This document shows, one piece after another, positions 45,236-56,966 of a stretch of 64,000 nt of DNA. The stretch lies in contig NW_026083223.1 of NCBI RefSeq assembly GCF_020184175.1, positions 1 through 64,000 of the forward strand, written 5' to 3'. A program made the position numbers and the translations under genes. The stretch is from Aphis gossypii (taxonomy: Eukaryota; Arthropoda; Insecta; Hemiptera; Aphididae). The notes beneath the pieces are model-generated. The model was not told the DNA's origin. It saw only the letters and a program-made list of their open reading frames with translations, and did no database searches. Position 1 is the stretch's first letter. Each line of letters starts with the position of its first letter.

Positions 45236-47569
45236 TAGGGCCCGGATTTATATGCATTTGCATGTTTGTACTAAGTGTATGCAGGTCTATGGGGGTTTAA
45301 AATGTCCACGGTTCATATCACACCAAATTTAAACTCCAAATTTTATATTGCATATTTTGTGTATTTCGAGGGTTATTGCATATTCGTTCGTAAATACATG
45401 TAACATGAATATTTAATATGTTTTTAATAAATTAACTATTAATAAACATACATTTGCGTCCCAACTTATTATGTCGATATCATTTTATAAATAATCACAT
45501 TGTGTATTCGTATAGCATTATATAAGCTATATTTATAAATCTTATTTAGTTAAATTCCAATAGGTACACTAGCCGTTGGAAATTCTCGGCTGCAGTGTAG
45601 ACCGGTACCTAATAGTAGCCATCACCCGGTGCGATGGCAATTAATTAATATTTAATACGCAGTCATCCACTATCGTTCGTTTGTCCGCGGTAGTGTTTGT
45701 TTAGCCCTTTTGAAAAAAAAGACAAAATGCCAAAAACTAAATCTAATTTGGGTTCATCCAGAACTCGACGGGTTGAGCCTTACAATCGCAACAAAACTGT
45801 ATTTACCACTAGTGGATTGGTAATTTATTGTCAAGTTTGTGATCGTCAGGTACGTTGTAACAAAAAATTTCAAATAACGCAACATGTAACTACCGAGTTT
45901 CATTTGAAATGTTTGAAAAAAAGTTCTAACAACAGTAAACAAATGTTGTTGGAGATGAAAACAAACCAAAAACATCAAGTTTTAATGAAAATCTGTGTTT
46001 GAGCCTCGTAGCTGCAAATATACCTTGGTTTAAGCTACAAAATCCAGTCTTCCGCGATTTTTTACAAAATTATACAAAAAAACACATTCCTGATGAAAGC
46101 ACTCTACGTAAGTCTTTCTTACATCCATGTTATGTAAAAACAATTGAAAAAATTAGAGAAAAAATTGGGAACTCGTATATATATTTAGTCGTTGATGAAA
46201 CTACAGATATCAACGGTAGTTATATTGCAAACCTTTTAGTTGGTGTGTTAAATGAACAAAATGCTAGCAAACCATTTTTAATTTCATGTAAAAAATTAGA
46301 TAAAACTAATCATTCGACGATTTCTCGCTTTGTAAATGACAGCCTAAGAATATTGTGGCCTCATGGTGGGAATGATGAAAAAGTATTACTATTATGTTCC
46401 GATGCAGCGCCATATATGATCAAAGCTGGTAAAACACTAAACGTATTTTTTCCTAATATGATACACATTTCATGTCTTGCTCACATGATCCAACGTCTAG
46501 CAGAAAAAGTTAGAGAAATGTACCCCAATGTAAATACTTTGGTAAGTAATTTAAAAAAAGTATTTCTTAAAGCACCTCAGAGAGTAGATGTATACAAAGA
46601 AATAATGCCTAGTGTGCCCTTGCCGCCAGAACCAGTACTAACCAGATGGGGGACATGGGTTGAAGCAGCTAATTTTTGTGCAGATCATTTTGATAATCTT
46701 AAAATAATTTTACAAAAACTAGAAGATAAAAATGTTGTTAGTATACAAAAATGTATTAATATGCTAAGTCTGGAATCTGTTAAAAGTGACCTTACATTTA
46801 TTCAATCTCATTTTTTTATACTAGTAAAAAGTATAACAAATTGGAACATTCTGGTTTAACTTTGTCTGATTCTACTCAAATTGTAAATAATGTTATTTTG
46901 GCGATGGAAAAAGTACCAGGACAAAAAGGAAAAATAATTCAAGAAAAATTGTTTTATTTAATTGAAAAAAATGTTGGATTCCAAACCGCGAAGCAGATAA
47001 CAGCAATTTTGTCAGGGAAAGAAAACAGTATCATGCCACCAAACTTAACTCCTTCTATGTGTTCATGTATGAAGTTTGCACCTATAACTTCGGTGGATGT
47101 TGAAAGGTCGTTTAGTACGTATAAATCAATTCTAACTGAAAAAAGAACTTCAATGACACCAGAAAATATGGAAAAATATATTACCTATTGTTCATTGTTA
47201 TGAAAATTATTAAAAGAACCTATTTTTAATATTTTAATTATATTGTTCTGAAAAGTTTTAAAATGTTTACCTATTATTATTTATTAATTTTTAAAAATGT
47301 AAAATGTAAATGTTTTTTTTTTTTTAAGTTTTCTGTTATTTTTTAGAGTAATTTCAATTGATTTATTATATAGCAGTGGATATTTTCATTTTTTTTTTGT
47401 TTTTGATAAAATATACAGAATTTTCATTGGTGTAAAAGTGTGTTTTTTTTTAAATAAACTCATTTTATAAAGTTTAACATAATGCATATAATTGCATATT
47501 TAGCCACTTTTCCTTTGCATATTTGCATCATATTTGACACTTTTTAAATGCATATAAATCCGGGCTCTA
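45236..47569 (+). mobile_element. hAT element E, 2,334 bp, TSD ATTATTAT
   Basis: The ends are TAGGGCCCGGATTTATATGC and, inverted, TAGAGCCCGGATTTATATGC, with 8-bp ATTATTAT duplications (45228-45235, 47570-47577). It carries a single transposase gene on plus, nearly intact. The target repeat is low-complexity, but the precise ends support the call. A string of ATGCA-type words follows both ends. Confidence 0.88.
45727..47203 (+). pseudogene. hAT E transposase, CGBP1-like, two single-base lesions
   Basis: From ATG 45727 the protein begins MPKTKSNLGSSRTRRVEPYN and has a BED-like finger (YCQVCDRQVRCNKKFQITQH ... H). The catalytic part includes AANIPWFKLQNPVFRDFL, YLVVDETTDINGSY, LLLCSDAAPYMIKAG, HISCLAHMIQRLAE and PVLTRWGTW, then the C-terminal SVDVERSFSTYKSILTEKR. 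Lesions are a one-base frameshift near 45950 and another at about 46838; otherwise the roughly 490-residue protein is open. CGBP1-related hATs have the same order of motifs. The copy looks young. Confidence 0.82.
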
Positions 47570-47577
47570 ATTATTAT

Positions 47578-48066
47578 ATTTATATCGTCAATAACTTATG
47601 CGTTTGTGATTTTGTGTCATTGTGTGCGTTTGTCATTTATCAACAACAGTCGATAAAATAAAAATATTCTAGTGTTAATTATTATTTATTAGTACCTACA
47701 GATTATTTATATTTTAACTTTAATATACATACAAAAATAGAGTTAATAACATTACTTATCATGATTTTCACAATAAATAAACAGCTCTAAACAAAACTAA
47801 ATTTTTTTTATCAATATATATGTCATATTTCAATCTGTGGTATAACCATTATAACCGATAAATTGAGCATAATCCACTGAGGAAAAAACTAAATAATTTA
47901 TCTCTATAAAACCCGTTTTTTTAATTAAAAAATGTGGGTTCCGGTTCCGGTTCCGGTTATTTGAAAATATTTAAATTCGGTTCCGGTGAGGTTTCGGTTC
48001 TCAATATTTTAAGGGTTTTTGGGTTCCAGAACCGGTTCTTTTCGGTTCGGTTCCAGTCCCTGCTGT
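47578..48066 (+). repeat. GGTTCC-rich repeat, probable right end of hAT D
   Basis: Between 47938 and 48066 the sequence is full of GGTTCCGGTT and GGTTCGGTTC motifs, with a partial inverted pattern, and ends CCAGTCCCTG. CAGGGACTGG...-type ends occur on hAT elements. Because hAT E sits between this and the hAT D gene, it may be the 5' end of hAT D. No matching left end or duplication was found. Confidence 0.4.
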
Positions 48067-48620
48067 TAACTTCAAATATTACGTTAATCTTATTACGTTA
48101 ATGTCCAAAACATTTTTTTTTTTTTAAAACATTTATATATTTTTATTTTTCCATGGCTGTTTCAGGTTTAAATAGGTAAATTTATTTAAATTGCTTTTCA
48201 CACTATAATAGTATAATATAATAATATAATATAGTATATTATTTTAATATTAGTGTATAGTATTATACGTTTAATATGATACCTACTTGCCTATATTTGT
48301 GTAGATTTAAATAATACATTTTTAGTTTATTACTAGTTATTCTTATTATTTACTCATTTTTAGTTTGTTAATTACAATTAAATTGTTTAGTAGTACATGT
48401 TTAGACAGTACTTAACCCATCATAAGAATAATAAATTATACAAATACCTACCAACAGTGTATTAACAACTTTTTTCTAGCTTTCTGTGCATCAAATTCTT
48501 TGATAAGATCAATCTAATTCATTCTTTGTAGGACACTATTCTCAATAGACATAGCTAATTATGACATATAATACATTAAACCTATAATTTACATTAAATT
48601 AATGATTGTTTTGAAATAGT
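48067..48620. other. Non-coding AT-rich spacer
   Basis: No gene recognised. The left terminal repeat expected for the following Harbinger, which should begin GGGGCCGATTCCAC, is not found here, so this end may be lost. Confidence 0.4.
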
Positions 48621-50126
48621 TTAAGAAAGAAGGCTACATACGAGCAGAAAGAATTGATTACCTCATTCCTAGATGAGCATGATGGAATTCAAACTAGAAA
48701 ATTTTCTGCTGAAATGACATATCAAAAGTGTCAAAACCTATGGAATGAATTAACATTACAACTTAATCGTATAGCACCTTCAAAAAACGTCAAAGACTGG
48801 CAAAAAGTTAGTTTGTTTTTTTTTCAATCATATTACATAAAACTATTAGAGTAATACTATTATATAACTTAAAGTACTTGCTTATTATAAATACCTACCT
48901 TTTTATAATTGAATTCTAAATGCACTTAGTATTGGAACGATCAACGAAGTCGTGTAAAACGGAAAGCAGCTGAAATAAAAATAGTCAACAAAAAACTGGT
49001 GGAGGAATTGATGTACATATTGAACCACTTCAATCGAAGATGAAAACATTCTAAAACTGATGGGTGGTAATATTGTTGTTAGTGGTGATATTGAAATACA
49101 AGAAGCAGGATTACCTATGTTTGACGTAGTAAGTATTCTAATCAATGTATTGAGTATTTTATTAATTAATTTTACTGATAGATGATAGACACATAAATAT
49201 GATACAATTCTGCTGTTTACTATTACAATTAATATTTTTAACTTAACATTATAACATATTATACTAAAATTATTTTTATTTATATTATTCAATACAATGT
49301 AAATTTAATTTTTAAAAACTTGTGTCTAATTTTATTCAAATTTATCAAGTATCTAGTATCGTGATACTCCAAAGTGAAGTATTTAGTTTTATGATACTGA
49401 ATTTTAAGTTACTTGCCCATTCCTGTACATATTCTATAATAGTAGAAGGTATTATATTAAATGCTTAATCTATGATATAAAAATTATTTCAATTTTGTTT
49501 CAATAGAGTAATGTTTCGTGTGAAGAATATACAATTGGAATTTCAGATATACCTAAATCAAGTGTAGTAAGTAACTATTTGGAATATATATTTATTTCAA
49601 TATGTTAGTGATGTTAACAATATAATTATTAAAAATTTATTTATTTTTCTCAAACGGACACATGTACAATGAAAGTTTCACCTTCAGTGTTGAAGACCAA
49701 ACAAACACAAAACAAACAATTAACAACCAAGACATGGTTGACACAGCTTATGATCAAAAAGATGCAGGGAGCAAAAAACACCTAAAAGAGTTAGTTTTAT
49801 GTATTTTTACCTTTTTAATATTACAATGTTTAAGCTTGTTTTCCCAAGCTAAATGTTACTTATTTTTATTCTAGAAGAAAAAGAAGTCTTTAGATTCTTA
49901 TCCAATGGATAAAAAATATTTGATATAATTTCAAATTGAAAATAATGAAATCCAGTGGGAAATTGTATCAACAATGCATCAAAGAAATAAAATTAAACAG
50001 CAAAAAGTTGCATTGAAAGAAAAAAAATTGGCTATTCTTTTACAGAAGAATGTACTAGAGCAACAGAAAATAGATGCCATTAATAATGTATCCAATGTAT
50101 TATTAAATTTTATTTCGTCTAAGTAA
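48621..50126 (+). pseudogene. Harbinger E Myb/SANT-like accessory protein
   Basis: Exon 1 (about 48621-48807) encodes ATYEQKELITSFLDEHDGI and QNLWNELTLQLNRI with DWQK, a Myb/SANT-like domain. The next exon (about 48930-49010) gives WNDQRSRVKRKAAEIKIVNK; a shift follows in MKTF.... Later exons include NVSCEEYTIGISDIP (about 49507) and, near 49940-50123, a coiled-coil tail (QQKVALKEKKLAILLQKN) ending in a stop at 50124-50126. This is the usual partner of the minus-strand transposase. Confidence 0.62.
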
Positions 50127-50883
50127 AATGATAAATAAATGTATATTTGTATATGAACCTTTACTTCCTAAAATTTATTGCGTTTTATATAATAAGATGT
50201 TTATTATATTTTGTTTAAGTTTAATATTTTAGTTTCATTTTAATTTTTTTAAATTAACAAGTTTGTTTGTTTATGTTTATTTAATTTTTTTTTTATTTTG
50301 GTTTGTTCAAGTTTTATTGTTATTTTTATTTCTTTAAATGTAATATGTTTTATATAATAAGATGTTTATTTTATTTTGTTCAAGTTTAATATTTATCAAA
50401 ATATACTATCATTCATTGACCATTTATCTGACATAACTTTCGATAATACTTGTGTAGTTGTATATCAATGGTTTGCTGTAATATTCGTAGCTAAAGTTAC
50501 ATTTTGATGAACTTATTCTAAATTTTAGTGCTATTAGACATCATTTTAATTATATTATTATGGTAGAAAGCTGGCTTAATATTAATTTGAAGTATTTTGG
50601 TTTCCAAATATAGTTGTACCAAAAATTATGTTTCGAAAACATAGAATTTCGACTTTGAAAAATTCAAATTATACTATGGATGTAACTTATTATTATAAAC
50701 AATTTAATCTCTTGTGTCTGTAACCATATAATAAATATACTTACAAATTTTACCACGATGGAATATAATAAAAAATATACATTGTAATCATTAATAAAAT
50801 ATTATATCATTTAGTTAATAATCATGAATTAAATTACATAAAATCAAATTTAAAACTAATAAAAATAATAATGAAAACACTAT
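50127..50883. other. Non-coding interior of Harbinger E
   Basis: T-rich sequence between the two convergent genes. I see no gene. Short direct repeats (TTTATATAATAAGATGTTTAT at about 50187 and 50350) are present. Confidence 0.4.
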
Positions 50884-52271
50884 TTATTGAACACGATTAA
50901 TATAATCCATAATTTCTGATCGATTATTATTACTCTCTGTGTGAAGAGCATTTCCTGCTGGAAAATGTATTAAGTCATTGGCGTTATAAGGTTCATCATA
51001 CTCTTCATCTTCATAAGCGGCATCAAAATTTTCAATACAAATATTGTGGAGAACTGCGCAGGCATTTATAATTTTACTTGCAATTGTTGGTTTATAATGC
51101 AACATTCTTTGTTTGCAAAGGCGTCTCCAGCGACCTTTTAACATACCAATAGCTCGTTCCACAACTGATCTACCTAAAGTGAATTTAACATTAAACCTAC
51201 TTTCTGGGCTTCCATCTCCTGGATTACTGAATGGTGTAAGTAACCAAGGCTCTAATGGATAACCACTATCACCTTAAAGCCATTCATGATCACGCCTGTA
51301 TGTGTTACTTAAATGGTTTCTAATTAACGACATTTTCCAAATGTGAGAATCGTGTGTGGATCCAGGAAACTTGGCATTTACATTCAGTATACGGTAGGTA
51401 TGATCAACTATCTATAAATAATACAATTTTTTTAATTAATTAATTCATTCAAATAAAAAGCTTACAGTAAATAATGCAAAGTTTTACGATACTCAGAAAT
51501 AATTACTTACCAACTGGGTATTGATGGAATTTTTCCATATTTTTTCATATAAATCTTTCCGATTTACATATACAAATTCAGGGTACTGATTATGATTGGT
51601 TGAAGGAGGGAATATACCAATTTGTGAGCCATCGATTACTCCAATTACTCCAGGAATATGGAATCGTGTACGAAACCTGTATATCAATGAATTATAATAT
51701 AAGTGTAATATTTAATTTTTAATTAAAACAATACCAGTCCTTGATTTTTTGTTTTTCTGCAGGAGATGTTGGAAATTTAATATACTTCTGAAGTAGATGC
51801 AAATTAATACAATCAATAACTTCATTCAAAACTCTACTCACTTAAGGTTGGGATAAGCCAATGTTAGTTTCTTTACCCACGCCTCTTTGGTAAGCACCTT
51901 GAGCAAGAAATCGAACAGCAGAACTAACCAAAAAAAAATAAAATAATGAAAATATAAATTTCACCAGCAACACTAATTTGAATGCCCTAAATAAGTTTTC
52001 TTACTTTGGATTCTACTGATATTCCATCACTTCTATGATTTATCTTCAAGAATGGTGTCAGTTCTTGAATAATACGTTATAATGTAGCCTTATTCATTCG
52101 ATATGATTTCCGAAATTCAATATCTGGTAAATTATATATACTTCGGCTACGACTTAAGAGTCTTTCTATTTTAAGGGTAGCACACGATGTTCTCTGCTCT
52201 TGGTTGTATTGTATTTCTCGAACTTCTTCATCCAGCAACAATCGAAGATTAAATTGTAAATTATTATTCAT
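50884..52271 (-). pseudogene. Harbinger E transposase (HARBI1-like), several introns or breaks
   Basis: From ATG 52271 the exons read LLLDEEVREIQYNQEQRT, DIEFRKSYRMNKATL and, after a frameshift, a helix-turn-helix near 51840-52010. Then come FHIPGVIGVIDGSQIGIF (first Asp), YPEFVYVNRKDL, PGSTHDSHIWKMSL, GDSGYPLEPWLLTPF (second Asp; one stop just before it near 51278) and RSVVERAIGMLKGRWRRL (Glu). It ends in ENFDAAYEDEEYDE and a stop at 50884. The triad is readable; stops and frameshifts make the copy non-functional. Confidence 0.8.
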
Positions 52272-52639
52272 TGTACATGTATAGGTAATAAAATGACGAA
52301 TAAATTGTACTTTTAACCACTACAGTCTACAAGCTATATTACAATTATTTATGTTATAATATAATGAATAAATATTAAGATTATTCTACGAAATAAGAGT
52401 AAGGTTTCGTCGTAGTTGCATAACGGCATAAAGAAACACATTTTACATATTGAAATATAAATATTATCAATAAATAACAAACTAATTGATAACGAAATCG
52501 TAATATATATATTATATAACATATCACGCATACACGCTCAAAACGACAGATTTTTCATGTCGTTTTCGGCGTAATAATTGTAGTCTATTCTGCCGCGTCT
52601 GCCGAACACTCCGTAATGGAATAGCAATACGCCTTACAT

Positions 52640-52705
52640 TCGCTTTGGTAATTACGTGCATTACGTATAGTACGACGATCACGCGTTAGTGGAATCGGCC
52701 CCCAG
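52640..52705 (-). repeat. Probable right terminal inverted repeat of Harbinger E
   Basis: Read inverted, the end is GGGGGCCGATTCCACTAACG, closely resembling the GGG(C/T)CC...ATTC ends of the other Harbingers here. The sequence beyond (AGAACTAGCG) belongs to something else. The partner end was not found, so the element looks truncated at its left. Confidence 0.55.
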
Positions 52706-53815
52706 AACTAGCGAGCAGCACCGTGTGTAATATTACAAGAACCATTTGGAGCCACTTTTGACCCCCTCATAACTCAAAAACTATTCCACATAAACATGTC
52801 AAATTTGGCTCATATATTGAGACTTACGAGATACATATGTTTTCCAAACTTCATAAACATACCTCAAACCGTTATTTAGATATTAACGTCCCAAAATCGT
52901 CATTTTTATCACTGACTGACTTACCTATAGATCAAAATTCTAACCCAGTTCTAGATGACCTAGAAAGTTCAAATTTGGCATACAGATAGGTAGTTAGGTT
53001 AATACAAAGGAAAAAATCAGAAACTTGAAGATTTTTAATTTAAATTTTTTTAATTTTTTAATTTTTAATTTTTTATCAATTGATTTTATTATAATTTTGC
53101 AATTAATTATCTATTATGTTTTATTTTTCAATTAATTAATTAATTGCCTCTAATTTAATGTAGTGTTGACTTAAATTGTTCCGCTAACCTTACGTACAGC
53201 CGAATAAGTGTCGATATTGTCGACCCGCGCGCAGCAACATACTTTTTTTTTCTATCTTTGTATGTAATTAATATTATTTTTTTTTTTAATATTACAATTA
53301 AAATAATTAAATAATTATTCTTACAAATAATGAATTACCCACCCACCAGTAGAAATTATAGTCAATAAAATTATGATAATTAAAAATATACTCAAAAAGA
53401 GATAAAGTAATTGTATATTAATTTTACATATATTTTATACTCTGTATATTATACAACAGAAAATATTTTATAATAAATATTATTAATTTTAGACGTAATA
53501 GTAACTGAATTATAGTATATAGTAATAAACTTTATCTATAGAATACGTCATGGTAAATTATTGTTATCGACGATCGAAATGAAGTCGTTTCGGGGGAAAA
53601 ATCAGTACTAAGAATAAACAAAAATAAAAACCAATAATATTGTTAGGTAAAATATACATAATATAAATATTGTTTATATTTCAAAACATAAATAATGTTC
53701 TCATCGTCGGTCAAAATAATGAATCGTCAATTCATTGCCGTGGTGTTGCGGGGTGGGGAGCGGTGCGATAATGTGCCCTAGCGAGCGCTGAGCGGCAAGT
53801 TTCAACCGCGCTCAT
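52706..53815. other. Non-coding region with a possible repeat fragment
   Basis: 52706-53060 contains phrases (ACTCAAAAACTATTC, AATTTGGC, ACTGACTGACTTACC) like those of widespread invertebrate interspersed repeats. The rest is AT-rich. A GC-richer block, 53735-53815 (GGTGTTGCGGGGTGGGGAGC), precedes the OTU gene and could be its promoter region. Confidence 0.35.
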
Positions 53816-53881
53816 TTGCACGAGCCCCGTATTGCTGTCTGGACTTATATTATTACGTTATATATTTACGCGTATTGTACA

Positions 53882-54157
53882 ATGAGTCGTGCAATAGAAT
53901 TACTGGTGGGTGACACATTTACCTTGCACCGAATTATTCCTATGCCTCCCGATGGAAGCTGCCTATTCCATTCGATTGCATATTCTTTATTTGATTACAG
54001 TGATATACAACAAACCAATAGGTTGCGTGAGACTATAAAAGATTATGTATGTCGTAACTGGAAAAATTTAAGTGTCTATACTAGTGCTAAAAACGGGGAT
54101 CCTTACCGCTCTGAAGAAGAGTACCGAGCAAGCATGCATAGTTCGACAAATATTTAA
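53882..54157 (+). pseudogene. OTU-like cysteine protease, N-terminal part
   Basis: The ORF starts MSRAIELLVGDTFTLHRI and has the OTU catalytic-Cys box PPDGSCLFHSIAYSLF about 33 residues in, followed by LRETIKDYVCRNWKNL. It stops after EEEYRASMHSSTN at 54155-54157, without the His box, so the domain is C-terminally truncated. OTU domains are deubiquitinases and occur in Helitrons, viruses and other mobile DNA as well as in cells; which applies here is unclear. It is not obviously fused to any neighbour. Confidence 0.65.
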
Positions 54158-54177
54158 ATATTCAAATTTCTATTGTA

Positions 54178-54363
54178 GAGTACAACCGCCTGCGCACGCT
54201 ATACCGCCCCGACTTGGCCAAATTAAGTATAAGTAGAAAACGCATAAAAAAAATTCCAGATACTGAATGGGCAATTTACCCAAACATTTTAAAAGTTCAG
54301 GAAAATATAAATAAAACACAAAAAAAAAAAATTATAACCCGTACATGTAGGAAAATACAATAG
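54178..54363 (+). other. Short ORF of unknown origin, Lys-rich
   Basis: A frame reads VEYNRLRTLYRPDLAKLS ... KKIPDTEWAIYPNI and ends with KIQ and a stop at 54361-54363. I do not recognise it. It follows the OTU relic directly and might be a fragment of the same source or of another element. Confidence 0.3.
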
Positions 54364-54437
54364 TTTATTAAAAACCATTTGGAAATTATTTTAATATGAT
54401 TTAATAGCTATTAATAATTTACTTACAAAAAAGTAAT

Positions 54438-55002
54438 GATATCCCAACAAAACATATATTATGTAAAATGATAGCCAAGTTCAATTAAATAATATGCTTT
54501 GGTTGTTGACTTCAATGACAAAAGAAGTGAGATTTAAATGGATGCCAAGTTCAATGGTCAGTCCTGAAATTTATTTATAACAACATAAAATATAATTTCT
54601 TCTTATCACTTAGGATAATGTTTTGAAGCCTAAGGTCTGACTTGGCTAATTTCCATATACGAATTATGTTATAGCCTTCGCAAGTTCTAAAGTTGTAAGT
54701 TCTTTTTTATCCTTCTAAAAATTTGGCTTGGTGGTAGAAACTAGCTATCGAACACAGTGCTCTTCCATGACTGTTTTGGTTGGTACTTAATATATATATT
54801 CGTATATGACAACTTCAAAACATTGTCCTAAGTGATAAGAAGAAATTATATTTTATGTTGTTATAAATAAATTTCAGGACTGACCATTGAACTTGGCATC
54901 CATTTAGATCTCACTTCTTTTGTCGTTGAAGTCAACAACCAAAGCATATTATTTAATTGAACTTGGCTATCATTTTACATAATATATGTTTTGTTGGGAT
55001 AT
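54438..55002. mobile_element. 565-bp hairpin (foldback) element, TSD AGTAAT
   Basis: Arms 54438-54628 and 54813-55002 (about 190 bp each) are nearly perfect inverted copies; they share, for example, CAAGTTCAATTAAATAATAT and differ at a few bases. The loop is 184 nt. AGTAAT flanks it at 54432-54437 and 55003-55008. There is no coding capacity. Its transcript would form a long hairpin. Confidence 0.85.
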
Positions 55003-55008
55003 AGTAAT

Positions 55009-55484
55009 CTATAATCAGAGATTAAAAGTGTTGATTCCTAGGAATTTAACAGCAGTTCTGTTTGGTGTAAGTATAATTTTACTAAACTTTAACTGCAGAT
55101 TCTAAGTTAATTAGTTATCACTACTTGTTTTTAAACTACTTGGCAGTTGGCACACTACTTCTTTACAACATTTGACAGATAATAGATTACAGAGGCGCCG
55201 AAAGTTGATTTTACCTATAACACGTTTCATAGATAAGTGGGTGGTTGGGTGGATACAATATAATTGAAGGCAAACACCTACTTTTTAAACAATTATACCT
55301 AATTATTTAAGAATATTTTATTTTTTGAGTGTATTGACTCAAAATAAAATTGTCTTATTATGTGTTTCAAAATACATCGGCGCCTCTGATAGATTACAAT
55401 TATTATTTATTATAAGCCTATTGTTTCTACATTATTGTTATTTTCATTTAGGTAGCACATTCTTAAAGGTTATATGACACTTAA
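55009..55484. other. Non-coding spacer before the SWIM-YqaJ gene
   Basis: It contains a CGGCGCCTCTGATAGATTAC and inverted GATTACAGAGGCGCCG pair (about 55378 and 55183), an inverted repeat enclosing about 200 bp. This suggests a small MITE at roughly 55183-55397. The rest is AT-rich. Confidence 0.4.
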
Positions 55485-56884
55485 TTGCTGCCATATGGGT
55501 TAAGAATAATAGTTAAGAATAATGGCAAGGTTGAAACTGTCCATTGCTTATGCATGGCTGGATTAGGTGAATGTTGTTCACACGTAGGAGCAGTCCTTTT
55601 TTATTTACAGCATGCATTTAATATAAAAAGTACAAAATCAGTAACAGATGTCTATGCATATTGGGCAGCACCATCTCTTGACAAATCTATCCCTAGTAAA
55701 ATAAGTGAAATAAATTTTAATCATCCAAAGAACATGGCTTCCACACAATCCAAATTGAAACCAAAATCTAGTTACATACAAAAGTTACCTTTAACACTGA
55801 ATGATTCAAATACATTTAAAAATTTCTTAGGAAAATTACAAACCATTAATAGTCAAGCTAGGTAGTATCTTGAAAGTTGTAACACCATTTAATTTAAAAT
55901 TTGTAAAAAATAATTTTCCAAAAAGCTTGACAAATATTTTTAAAGATGAGAATGCCACATTAAGTAGAGAGGAATTAATAGATATAGGTTCAAAATTAGA
56001 TTTTTCTTTAAATTAAAATTATTGTTCTGATGTAGAGAAATCAACAAAGCTACAATCAGAATCTAATGGTTTATGTATAGAAGTGGCCGTATTACTGCTT
56101 CTAGAGCTAAGGACATATGTACTATTAAGTCATATGATTCAAATATTAGTCTTTTAAAAACAATATGCTATCCATCAACAATACAGTTTAATAGCGCTGC
56201 TACCGATTGGGGTAAAATTCATGAAATTGATGGTAGAAATGCATACATAGAAAAATTAAAAAACGATCACATAAACTTTTCATTTACTATCTCTGGACTA
56301 ATAATTAATCCAAATTTTCCATATCTTGGTGCCAGTCCAGATGGAATAATTAATTGTGATTGTTGTGGGAAAGGCTGTGTAGAAATAAAATGTCCTTATA
56401 GCTTAACCAAAGACAAAAATATAAGAAGTATGACCTATTTAACTAGTGGAAAGTTAAATAAAAATCATCAATATAATTATCAGGTACAAACTCAGTTGTT
56501 GATATGTGGTGTCCCTTACGTTGATTTTTAGTATGATCATCATATGAAGATTGTTATATAGAACGTATTCAAATTGACTATGAAATATGTAATGAAATAG
56601 TGGCTAAATCAAAATGGTTTTCTTATGAAGCCATCTTACCAGAACTTCTAAGGCGGTATTTCACTAATACTGAAAGTTTGTCAGTAAAAAATAATATGGA
56701 AATAATGCAAAACACTAATACTGCTATAGAACCTTATAAATATTGTACCTGTAAGGAAGACAAAGGAGGTAAATCAATTATGTGTACACAGGAAAATTGC
56801 CCTAATCTTTGGTACCATTATGTATGTTTGGGAATTAAACGCAAACCAACATCAAAGAAAAGGAAATGCAAAGTTTGCAAATAA
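55485..56884 (+). pseudogene. SWIM-YqaJ-PHD protein, probable companion of the ISL2EU transposase
   Basis: Three ORF blocks on plus form one gene. The first has a SWIM-type zinc motif (VHCLCMAGLGECCSHVGAVL, about 55535-55600). A middle segment to 56020 has LKVVTPFNLKFVKNNFPK. The second block has the YqaJ-like nuclease signature: WGKIHE, LGASPDGIINC and EIKCPYS (56210-56400), with Asp and Glu-x-Lys. The third ends in a PHD finger (CTCKEDKGGKSIMC ... WYHYVCLG ... CKVCK). Frameshifts near 56063 and 56531 and a stop at about 56015 break it. It converges tail-to-tail (about 80 bp) with the THAP-DDE gene, which supports a single two-gene element. In the ISL2EU family a YqaJ-like partner protein has been described; I recall this, but did not check it. 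Confidence 0.7.
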
Positions 56885-56966
56885 CTTTATTAAAGTGTAC
56901 TTTTTTATATAAATAGGTTTTGAATGTACATATATATATATTTTTTTTAATAAAATTATAATAATT

